A DNA stretch of 64,000 bases, from positions 496,001-560,000 of the forward strand of contig JAQFVV010012477.1 in the NCBI GenBank assembly GCA_028023455.1, read 5' to 3'. Origin of the DNA: Epiperipatus broadwayi (taxonomy: Eukaryota; Onychophora; Udeonychophora; Euonychophora; Peripatidae). This document shows, one piece after another, positions 13,492-23,195 of this stretch (positions are counted from its first letter, which is position 1; each line of letters begins with the position of its first letter). The translations under genes and the position numbers were made by a program. A model generated the notes under the pieces. That model was not told the DNA's origin. It searched no databases and was given only the letters and a program-made list of their open reading frames with translations.

Positions 13492-13529
13492 TTATATATA
13501 TATATATATATGTGTGTGTGTATGTGTGT
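13492..13529. repeat. (TA)n(TG)n microsatellite
   Basis: A pure TA run passes into TG with one TATG interruption. It lies just beyond the 3' end of the right Penelope-like copy. Confidence 0.9.
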
Positions 13530-13749
13530 AATAATATTAGAATTTATGTCTGTATTTCTTCAAAGCAATATATGTAACTACATAATTGAATATTTATAAA
13601 TACAGTATTCAGATATATTTTAAAAATTTTATCCACTTAGGAGGCTTTTGACTATCCTCATAGTCTTTGTCAACTAACACTTTCAAAGGCTAACCTTCCC
13701 ACACTTCTATGATCATACCTTTGCTGCAGGCCTACTAATTATATATATT

Positions 13750-16016
13750 TGTGCCAGGCATGTTTGATGTGGCCAAGCACAAGATAAGGTCAGATAAATT
13801 AATGGTCGAAAATGTGTAAAAAGCCATTAAATGGGGGGGTGGGTATACTATTTATATAATTAAAATTTGTTATAAATTAAGAGAGAAAACTGTGGCTATA
13901 GCATAAACTCACACACACACACATATGATTAAAGCCAATGTTTAAAGGCTTAGAAATATGTATTTGCATATTTTGATTTTTGTTTTTTGTCTTTTTCTTA
14001 AAAAAGAAAAAGATAATTCCAAAGTGTATTTATAATTTTAAATATTTTTGTTTGATGAAGAAACAGTGTTTATTTAACAAATTGTTATTCTCTATTTATA
14101 TTTTTTGAGGGTTTACAAAAATGTAAAAAGCAAAATTTTAAATATTACTGTTGATTAAAAATATTTAAGAATAATTTCAAAATCGAGATTTTAATAGTCA
14201 TTTTCTCTTCAGTTGCATTTGAGCAAGTCATTGTCTTAAATTTAAGAAAAGCCTAAAGGCATTGTGACTTCCTGTCCATGCTAAAATAATTTTAACAGGA
14301 CAAAAGAGTTTAATTAGACTTGCGATAATGCGTGGAGAGAGGAATGTTCAAGTTATATGAAACAATCTTTTAATTAAAATAGAAAAAAAACTTTGATTCT
14401 GATAATGAAATTAATCAAGAGTAAAAAGATGTTATCATTTCATTGTGATCTGAATGGAGATATAAAAAAATAAGAAACAACTAATTGGAAATCAAATTCT
14501 TAAAACAATTAGTCAAACCAATTCAATGAGATTTTTAATTAATTTTTGTGTCAGGGAGGGTATACCTGAATTGAGATTATATGGAAGTGGGATATCTGTT
14601 CTGAAATTGCAAGGGGCAGTTGACTTTTGATTTTCAAAGAAGGCAGTTCACTTTTGCTTTTCAAAGAAGGCAGTCTAACTTTTTTTTTGTCAAAGAGAGC
14701 AATTCACATTTGCAAATCTTATTGGGAATTGGAAACACGCAAAGTCATGCAACAGTTTTCCAATAGCCTGGCCATCATTGAAATAACCTAGCAGTTAACC
14801 AGTCAGTTGATTCTGATGGGAGCATAATTACAACACGCCATCAAAGTCTGCAGTTAACCTAGGATCATTAAACCAATAAAGGACGATTGATATCATTTAA
14901 TATCCTGTTGAATATCCATTCTCCAACTTAAAGATGCAAATCAAGCATTCACTTGCAGATAAAATGATCATGGAATAGAAGCCGTTGTCAGTGCATCCAT
15001 CTAGCTCCGCTCCTGCCATGCCAATGGAATGTAAACCCCGAGATTCAAGCACCCAGGTGATGATGATCAATTCTATGAACTTATAACACAGTTAAGTCCA
15101 GCCCTTGCCGCAGTAGATGAACGTATAACCCACTCAAAACCCATACAAGAATGCTCATAGACTTTATCGGGTACACTATTTTTTTTTGTGTTTATTTTAT
15201 TTTAAATTTAATATCCATTTCATAAATATATATTTCATGTACATACGTATATAAACCCACCTCTATATAACATGTTAATTTTTCTTTATCTGCGTAATGC
15301 ATATGTGTGAGTTTATTTATAATCTACAGATCACTCTCACGTATAATTATTTGATTTATTTTCTTATTAAGAAAGAAATTTTCCTTTATTTAATGTAATT
15401 ATTGCTTTATTAAGTATTTCTTTATGATTTTGTTGTATTAATAGGATTTATGTGTTGTAACATTTGTTTCATATATCTAATCGATCTGGGAATGTATTCA
15501 TATTATAAATGGTATGCGTAATGGGTTAATAAAATATTTATATTATAATTCTAAAGCAACTACTGCCATAATTTTTGTTTATTCTCTTTGTCATTTACTT
15601 TCTCTAACCCCATATTAGTTAATTATGCGAGTTTTCCGATCTCCATTCTTTAACTGAGAAAGAGTATGCTGAGCTAGCAAATGGGAAATCATCTTACCGG
15701 GTTTTGAATCTCTATTTAGCCCGAGGATACTTTTTTTTTTTTTGAATAATTATTTATTGGCACACATGCTCTAATATATCATTTGAACTTGCATATCCTT
15801 TCAGGAGGAGAGTTAAATTTCCTTCTGGGAGTGGTGTGAGGGATTGATTTAGAGTCATCCCCCAAAGGTATGTAAGAGTCAACCTTTCCATAAGCATCTT
15901 CTGTGTCCGAAACACTGTTACGGTAGAGTTTTGAATCTCTTCTTACTTCGGCATGTCACCATATTTTCCCTCATGTTCGGTTTATGTGCATGCATACCAA
16001 CGGAGTAAAAGTTAAC
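13750..16016 (+). repeat. 5' LTR of the gag-only element
   Basis: It aligns along its whole length with 19491-21838, with scattered single-base differences (a few percent by eye) and some indels. Alignment is lost after GTTAAC at 16011-16016. The last bases are not the usual CA, so the exact end is uncertain by about 10 bp. It contains an (AC)n run (13910-13922), a three-unit ~27 bp repeat (14617-14700) and a possible polyadenylation signal AATAAA at 14875-14880. No open frame of note. Confidence 0.85.
14617..14700 (+). repeat. ~27 bp tandem repeat inside the 5' LTR (3 units)
   Basis: Units begin CAGTT(G/C)AC or CAGTCTAAC, and each ends with a CAAAGA box. The 3' LTR has one more unit at 20392-20502. 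Copy-number change in this minisatellite accounts for part of the LTR length difference. Confidence 0.8.
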
Positions 16017-17387
16017 TGTATAGAAACCTAATTTTTGGTGCTTAATGTGTAAGCCTTACTTAACGTGGCCAGTATAGGAAAGACACGACCGTTAAACGTA
16101 ACTAAAGAAAAGGGAAAATCTCGCAAAATCTCAAAAATATTGGGAATGATTTTTTTTTATAGAGATAAGATTTGAAAAAAGAGAAAAGAATTTACGATTG
16201 AGAATCTTTATAAATAGAAATTCTAAACTTTGTTTTGTTTTTGAAGTGACGTTTGTCACTACAGTAGTGTTCTTTTAGATTATATTACCGTGTGTGCATA
16301 TTTAAAAAAGTTTACGATTGAGAATCTTTATAAATAAGAATTCTAAATTTTGTTTTGTTTTTTTGAACTGATGTTTGTCACTACGATAATACTGATTAAG
16401 TTTATTTTGTTGTATATACGTATTTAATAAAAATAAAAGGCAGTATAAAAGTATAAACTGCACATTTAATAAAAATAAACAGCAGTATATAAGTATAATC
16501 AAATCTTAATATATAAGAATTTTAAGCTTTATTTTGTTTTTGAAGCGACCTTCATCACCACAATACTATTGATTTAAATTGTTTTAGCTATGTATAAATA
16601 TTTATAGTAGAAATAAATTTAAAAAAAAAAAGTTAAATAAATAAAACAATTGTAGAAAGAAATAGACTGCAGTATATTAGCGTAAACTACGTATTGTATA
16701 AAAACAGGCGGTGAATCTTAATAAATAATAACTTTAAAAACTGTATTTTGTTTTTGAAGCGAACTTTCATCGCTACAGTAATATTGATTTAGATTGTTTT
16801 AGCTATATATAAGTGTTTATAGTAAAAATAAATGATAGTATACAAGCGTTAACTACGTATTATATAAAAACACGTGGCAGACTGCGGAAATAAAGATTTT
16901 TTTTTGTAAAAAAAGAGAAAAGGGAAAGTAAATCTTTATTGAATAAAGTTGAATAAAGTAGAATTGTGAAGTTGCATGATAGGGAATTTAGTTTTTGCCA
17001 GCACATAACAGTTCAGAATCGTAATACTATTCGCGATCAATTTCTTTTTGTTTTGTTTTGAAAACAATTCCAATATGTGCACAATTTAATGTTAGCTTGG
17101 TTTTTATATGTTTTTATTGGTGTTTGAAGGGTGATCTTGGAATAATTGTATTATTTATAGTTAATAAATGAATGAGAGAAATATAACTCGGAAGGGAGAA
17201 ATAAATGACGGTAGGGATAAGGGAAGCTCGGTATGGCATGCTGAATTATTTTATGAAAAGAAATAAATAAAGAGAATTAAGTTAATCAAAGTAGCATTAA
17301 ACCATAGTCTTAAAAGTTAATCAAATAAAATATAGTTAAAGCCATATAACAAAGCAAATTTATAATCAATTGAAAATAATACTATAT
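16017..17387 (+). other. Untranslated leader of the gag-only element
   Basis: A TGGTGCTTAATGTG stretch from 16036 could be a primer-binding site: it starts with TGG, as sites pairing with a tRNA CCA end do. However, it is 19 bp from the LTR end, which is far, and I cannot assign a tRNA. Most of the leader is the degenerate tandem array at 16190-16890. The rest, up to the gag start, is purine-rich and non-coding. Confidence 0.45.
16190..16890 (+). repeat. Degenerate tandem array in the retrotransposon leader (4 units)
   Basis: Four units start near 16190, 16310, 16500 and 16713. Each has a (G)AATCTTTATAAATA-type box, then TTTTGTTTTTGAAG.GA, a T(C/G)(A/T)TC(A/G)C(T/C)AC box, and a tail with GTATA.AAGTATAA-type sequence. 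The first interval is about 120 bp and the last two about 190-210 bp. All units lie between the 5' LTR and gag. They could be a packaging or regulatory region multiplied by slippage or template switching; that is inference. Confidence 0.7.
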
Positions 17388-18884
17388 ATGTGGACAAGAT
17401 CACAGTCCAGAAAGCAAAAGCAAAAAAAGATAGATATGAGTGAAAAGCACAACAAAATACTTGGGGAAATGGCAGAAGAAAGCCAGCCTCAAAATGAAGG
17501 AAAACCCATGGGGGGAAATGAAAACTTAATGAAAATGATGGAGATGTTTGTAAATACTATAAGGCTAGAAATCAGTCAGATGTCAAAGGAAATAGCTAAA
17601 AAGTTTGATGGCTTTAGGGAAGAAATATCCTTAGGGATTGAAACAAAGTTTCAAGGTGTAGAAGAAAAATGTAGGGCCGCCATCAGATTAATAGTGATAG
17701 GTTGGAAGAAATCCAAACAAGGCAGCAAGTAATGGAAGCAGATTGCAAGAGAATACAAAAAATAGAAGAAAGGGTTGAAGAAACAGTGAAAGATCATAGT
17801 AATGGAATAGTGAAGCTAGAAATGTGTGTAACTGAGAATGATGAGCGAATAGAGAATCTGTGCCAGACAGTGGCTCAAATCGAAAAAACAGTTGATAGAA
17901 AAACAGGATATCAATATGATAAAAGAATGGAAAATGATAGTGGAACATAGGATGGAGGATATAAATGTAGTTAGAAAGAAAAGAATGACAGGGGATAATA
18001 TAACAAGGATGAAAATAGTTGAAGGGTATGAGGATAGTAGTGAGTTAGCAAAAGTAAATCAGGGACTGCATAGTGGAGATGGAAAAGTAAGACCTATGCA
18101 GCAAGAATTTGGAGAGGCTATGATAGTAGAGGGATGTCAATTATATCAATCTAACATCAACCAGTTTTTAAAGATTAGAATTTTTGAGGGGATAGCTGGA
18201 GAAGCTCCATTGGAGCATATAAATAGCTTGGAAAAGTATTTCAGTGCTAACAGAATGGTAGAGAAACATAAACTAACCATTGCGAGTAACCACCTACAGG
18301 GTGATGCTCAGTCATGGTGGGAATCTTTGTTCTACTAACCACCAACCTTTGAGGGTTATAAAAAAGCTCTAGTAAGAAATTTCTGGAGAGAAGAGCACCA
18401 GGAGACCATCTTATACCAGATTATGCAAGAGAAGTATAGGGCTAATGGGGGGGAGAGCTATCTAAAAATTTTCCGAAGACAAGTGGCTAAGCTAAGAAAG
18501 CTCAGTGCATGCCGCACATCAGAAGGCCAGATCATAAGGATAATATGCCACAACCTACCCTTTAGAATTGAGCAAATGCTTCTCACTGCTAATACAAATT
18601 CGATAGAGTCAGTGGCTGAACTACTGAGTGCAGTGGATATGAGCCACCAGGGCCATCCACCAGATAGAACCCATGAAAATGGTCTCAATGCCATGGGCTG
18701 GGGGGGAAACAAATATGCAGCTGAACACAAACCTTGGTATAATGATAAGTATTCCAGAAATCTTAAGCGAATGACAGACAATGATACTGTGGAAAAGAAA
18801 ATTGATGAACTAGTATATAAAGGAAAGGGAAAGCGGGCTAGATCACCTTTGCCTCAGCCTGGGTGTAGTAAAAACAGCAGGTAG
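17388..18884 (+). pseudogene. Retrotransposon gag, interrupted by frameshifts and a stop
   Basis: Translation should begin at the ATG at 17388 (MWTRSQSRK), a basic N-terminus common in gag proteins. A first frame runs to 17732. The reading then moves to another frame (17702-17950) with heptad-like E/K/I spacing suggesting a coiled coil (IEERVEETVKDH, IENLCQTVAQIEK). It then returns to the first frame (17892-18338). A TAA at 18339-18341 interrupts the core, and the same frame continues to TAG at 18882-18884. The core has LQGDAQSWWESL, then about 15 residues on an FEGYKKALVRNFW box, then a YLKIFRRQVAKLRKL helix. This is the order seen in Retrotrans_gag domains (G.A..W....W..F...F). The C-terminus is basic (KGKGKRARSP). 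No CCHC zinc knuckle is present, and no protease follows. Full length would be close to 500 codons. At least two frameshifts and one stop make this copy inactive. Confidence 0.75.
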
Positions 18885-19490
18885 GCTTTTATAATAAATG
18901 GTCATGTCATTTGAGGGTCAGATGCATGGACTTCAGTTTTCTGAGTGTTGTGTGTGTAGGTCAGTCTGCTTTCTGTGTTCTGGGGTTAGAGATGGTAGGA
19001 GTGCAGAAGAATGGTTGGAGGTCTTGGCATGGTCTGGAAGTTCTGTGACATTGTGGCAGAGTAGGCAGAGATGAAAATTCCTCTGGATTTTATTTCACTG
19101 CAAAAGACTCTGTAAGCCTCAATAAGGAATGAGCATGAGTGCAGTGGATGGCAGAGATAAAAATTCCTCAGGGATGAGTTCTTTAAGATGTAGTCATTGA
19201 ACTCACACATTTTACTTTGCTTGGCTGTTGCAGAGCTCTAGATATGACAGATCTTTATGCTGTGATTCTGTGTTTCTTGGTGTTTCTGGCCTGGGGAGAT
19301 CGATGCAGAGTTGGCTTTTGTGCATAAATGCTTGGGAGATGGGGTTCCATACCCCTGGGTTCTGGACATCATGACTACTGTTCACCAAAGATATATGTTA
19401 TAAAATTTTAAGTTTTTGTAAAATACGATTAATAATAAAGACATCAAAATGATAAACTCCATTTAAATGTCTCATGTCAGAGGGGGGTAT
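18885..19490 (+). other. Non-coding 3' internal region and polypurine tract
   Basis: About 600 bp between gag and the 3' LTR, less A+T-rich than the surroundings. It contains a loose duplication: two GCAGAGATGAAAATTCCTC-like stretches near 19062 and 19150. It ends with the purine tract AGAGGGGGG at 19480-19488. No pol sequence is seen; this is where pol would normally be. Confidence 0.7.
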
Positions 19491-21838
19491 TGTGCCAGGC
19501 ACGTTTGATGTGGCCAAGCACAAGATAAGGTCAGATAAATTAATGGTCCAAAATACGTAAAAAGCCATTAAATGGGGGGTGGGTATACTATTTATATAAT
19601 TAAAATTTGTTATAAATTAAGAGAGAACTGTGGCTATAGCATAAACTCACACACACACACACACACATATGATTAAAGCCAATGCTTATAGGCTTAGAAA
19701 TATGTATTTGCAATTTTGATTTTTGTTTTTGTCTTTTTTTTAAAAAGAAATTTTTGTTTTTTGTCTTTTTTTTTAAAAAAAGAAAAAGATAATTCCAAAG
19801 TGTATTTATAATTTTAAATATTTTTGTTTGATGAAGAAACAGCATTTATTTAACAAATTGTTATTCCCTATTTATATTTTTTGAGGGTTTACAAAAATGT
19901 AAAAAGGAAAATTTTAAATATTACTGTTGATTAAAAATATTTAAGAATAATTTCAAAATCGAGGTTTTAATAGTCATTTTCTCTTCAGTTGCATTTGAGC
20001 AAGTCATTGTCTTAAATTTAAGAAAATCCTAAAGGCATTGAGACTTCCTGTCCATGCTAAAATAATTTTAACAGGACAAAAGAGTTTAATTAAACTTGCG
20101 ATAATGCGTGGAGAGAGGAATGTTCAAGTTATATGAAACAATCTTTTAATTAAAATAGAAAAAAACTTCGATTCTGATAATGAAATTAATCAAGAGTAAA
20201 AAGATGTTATCATTTCATTGTGATCTGAATGGAGATATAAAAAAATAAGAAAAAACTAATTGGAAATCAAATTCTTAAAACAATTAGTCAAACCAATTCA
20301 ATGGGATTTTTAATTAATTTTTGTATCAGGGAGGGTATACCTGAATTGAGATTGTATGGAAGTGGGATATCTGTTTTGAAATTGCAAGGGGCAGTTGACT
20401 TTTGATTTTCAAAGAAGGCAGTTGACTTTTGATTTTCAAAGAAGGCAGTTCACTTTTGCTTTTCAAAGAAAGCAGTCTAACTTTTTTTTTGTCAAAGAGA
20501 GCAATTCATGTTTGCAAATCTTATTGGGAAGCTAATGCTATTTGGAAACAAGCGAAGTCATGCAACTGTTTTCTAATACCTGGTCATCATTGAAATAACC
20601 TAGCAGCTAACCAGTCAGTTGATTCTGATGGAAGCATAACTACAACATGCCATCGAAGCCTGCAGTTAACCTAGGATTATTAAACCAATAAAGGACGATT
20701 CATATCGTTTAATATCCTGTTGAATATCCATTCTCCAATTTAAAGATGCAAATCAAGCATTCGCTTGCAGATAAAATGGTCATGGAATAGAAGCCAACAT
20801 CAGTGTGTCCATCCAGCTCCGCTCCTGCCATCCCAACAGAATGTAAACCCTGAGATTCAAGCACCAAGGTGATGATGATCAATTCTATGAAATTATAATG
20901 CAATCAAGTCCAGCCCTTGCGGCAGTAGATGAACATATAGCCCACTCAAAACCCATACAAGAATGCTCATAGACTTTATCGGGTACACTGTTTTTTTTTG
21001 TGTTTATTTTATTTTAAATTTAATATCCATTTCATAAATATATATTTCATGTACATACATATATAAACCCACCTGTATATAACTTGTTAATTTTTCTTTA
21101 TCTGCATAATGCATATGTGTGAGTTTATTTATAATCCACAGATCACTCTCACATATAATTATTTGATTTATTTTCTTATTAAGAAAGAAATTTTCCTTTA
21201 TTTAATTTAATTATTGCTTTATTAAGTATTTCTTTATGATTTTGTTGTATTAATAGGATTTATGTGTTGTAACATTTGTTTCGTATATCTAATCAATCTG
21301 GGAATGTATTCATATTATAAATGGTATGCGTATTGGGTTAATAAAATATTTGTATTATAATTCTAAAGCGATTACTGCCATAATTTTTGTTTATTCTCTT
21401 TGTCATTTACTTTCTCTAACCCCATATTAGTTAATTATGCGAGTTTTCTGATCCCCATTCATTAACTGAGAAAGAGTATGCTGAGCTAGCAAATGGGAAA
21501 TCATCTTACCGGGTTTTGAATCTCTATTTAGCATGAGGATACTTATTTATTTTTTTATTTTTATGAATAATTATTTATTGGCACACATGCCCTAATATAT
21601 CATTTGAACTTGCATATTCTTTCAGGAGGAGAGTTAAATTTCTTTCTGGGAGTGGCATGAGGGATTGATTTAGAGTCATCCCCCAAAGGTATGTAAGAGT
21701 CAACCTTTCCATAAGCATCTTCTGTGTCCGTAACACTGTTACGATAGAGTTTTAAATCTCTTCTTACTTCGGCAGGTCGCCATATTTTCCCTCATGTTCG
21801 GTTTATGTGCATGCTCATATCAACGGAGTAAAAGTTAA
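19491..21838 (+). repeat. 3' LTR of the gag-only element
   Basis: Direct repeat of 13750-16016. It is about 80 bp longer, mainly through one extra ~27 bp unit (20392-20502), a longer (AC)n run (19648-19666) and a ~38 bp duplication of a TTTTTGTTTTTTGTC box near 19722-19790. A candidate AATAAA lies at 20687-20692. The open frames at 19600-19845 and 20709-20903 are not genes. Confidence 0.85.
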
Positions 21839-22566
21839 CCAGTATAATATATATATATAGTGCATATAGGAGTAGGAGACCTACTTATGAACAAATATTA
21901 GTTGGTGAGTAAATAAAAAATAATCATTTATTGAAATGATATTATTAGAAATAATTAATTTTGCAATTACAAATTTTACAATAATTATTTACTGATAAAA
22001 CAAAAAAAGAACTCCAAAATCTTTCTATATTGGACAACAAAATTTAACTTGCTACCAATATTTTTAAAGATGTTTACAGTTAATTAAGAGTAATCTGAAA
22101 AAAGAAAACAATTTTATGGTGTGGAAGAATCACTATATATGTTTAAAAAAATGACTTTTACTTAAAATGCACTAATAACTTTGATGTGTAAGACAATAAT
22201 AGCAATATGCACATATGTGTCCATTATATATTAACATAGAATTATTTTTTTTGTAAAAAAATATATTATAACATTAATAAATTTATTTGTTCTATAAACA
22301 TCAGTGTGTGCTCACAAATTTGAATGGATACCCATATATATTAAAATCAGTTATCAATCACATATATGTTAAAATTAATTATTATAAAAATGAATATTAT
22401 TATTGGTTTATAAGAATTCTAAAATGATAATTTTCTAATTTTATATAACACATCTATGTGCTTATTTATACTCATAAAGATCTGTGCTATGTAAACATCT
22501 AGAAATATCTATAAATTGAAATGAGATAGCATATATTTTTGTAACTCTCTCTCTGTCTATGTATAT

Positions 22567-22815
22567 AATTCAAACAAATATATTTAACACAGTATTCAAA
22601 ATTAAATAATATATTTTTTACCAGAAGTACTTTCAATTGTTTCACTGACAATCTTTATCAACTGTTAATACAAAAAATAAAAACTTGAATTACCCATCAT
22701 TCAATCTATTCAAATTTCCCACAATTCTGTTGTCTTTATATTAGGCAATTGTCTATTCATTAAATCACCTCTATTCCTAGATATCATCATTGCCTCTTTA
22801 ATTTTACATTTTTCA
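22567..22815 (-). mobile_element. Penelope-like tail, left arm of a second inverted pair
   Basis: The reverse complement of 22842-23090 over 249 bp. On the minus strand, 22811 to 22710 reads as the last 33 codons of a Penelope-like protein: KCKIKEAMMISRN, then MNRQL.NIKTTELWEI and a stop. This is followed by a 3' untranslated tail facing outward. It belongs to a different family from the 12 kb pair: the motif order is the same but the nucleotide sequence differs. Confidence 0.6.
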
Positions 22816-22841
22816 CTATACCTTCCAATTTGAATTTGTAA

Positions 22842-23090
22842 TGAAAAATGTAAAATTAAAGAGACAATGATGATATCTAGGAATAGAGGTGGTTTAATGA
22901 ATAGACAATTGGCTAATATAAAGACAACGGAATTGTGGGAAATTTGAATAGATTGAACGATGGGTAATGCAAGTTTTTATTTTTTGTATTAACAGTTGAT
23001 AAAGATTGTCAGTGAAACAATTGAAAGTACTTCTGGTAAAAAATAAATTATTTAATTTTGAATACTGTGTTAAATATATTTGATTGAATT
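22842..23090 (+). mobile_element. Penelope-like tail, right arm of a second inverted pair
   Basis: Same content as the left arm. 22846-22947 encodes KCKIKETMMISRN...MNRQL.NIKTTELWEI then TGA. This resembles the C-terminal block at 13190-13274 of the other Penelope copy (CKIK, INRQ..NIK, ELWE). The arms have equal length with a 26-nt spacer at 22816-22841. Severe 5' truncation leaves no endonuclease or reverse transcriptase. A simple fold-back element is the alternative reading, but the shared protein tail argues for Penelope. Confidence 0.6.
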
Positions 23091-23130
23091 ATTATTATAT
23101 GATTTAAAATTACAGACCTTTAATGGTTGT

Positions 23131-23195
23131 AGTTATATATATATATAAAATCAAAATGCTAAAGTTATATATATATATAAAATCAAAATGCTAAA
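23131..23195 (+). repeat. 32 bp tandem duplication
   Basis: Two perfect copies of a unit with AGTT(AT)n followed by AAAATCAAAATGCTAA. Probably slippage at the (TA)n run. Confidence 0.85.

Larger units (their letters stand above)
13750..21838 (+). mobile_element. Gag-only LTR retrotransposon with 2.3 kb LTRs
   Basis: Two long direct repeats (13750-16016 and 19491-21838) start with TGTGCCAGGC and flank a 3.5 kb internal region. A polypurine tract (AGAGGGGGG, from 19480) lies two bases before the 3' copy. The internal part holds a tandem-repeat leader (16190-16890), one broken gag (17388-18884) and about 600 bp of non-coding DNA. No protease, reverse transcriptase, RNase H or integrase motif is visible in any frame. 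The gag is of the retrotransposon type (Retrotrans_gag-like), so the relatives are probably Gypsy/Ty3 or a similar order. LTRs make up more than half of the element. Being without pol, it must have been moved by another element's enzymes. Flanks are (TA)-rich, so a target-site duplication cannot be assigned. Confidence 0.8.

Noticed and set aside
17688-18781. Minus-strand frames 17688-17948 and 18458-18781
   Set aside because: They are antisense shadows of the gag sequence.
19600-20903. Frames 19600-19845 and 20709-20903 (minus)
   Set aside because: They lie inside the 3' LTR; the equivalent frames are not kept in the 5' LTR.
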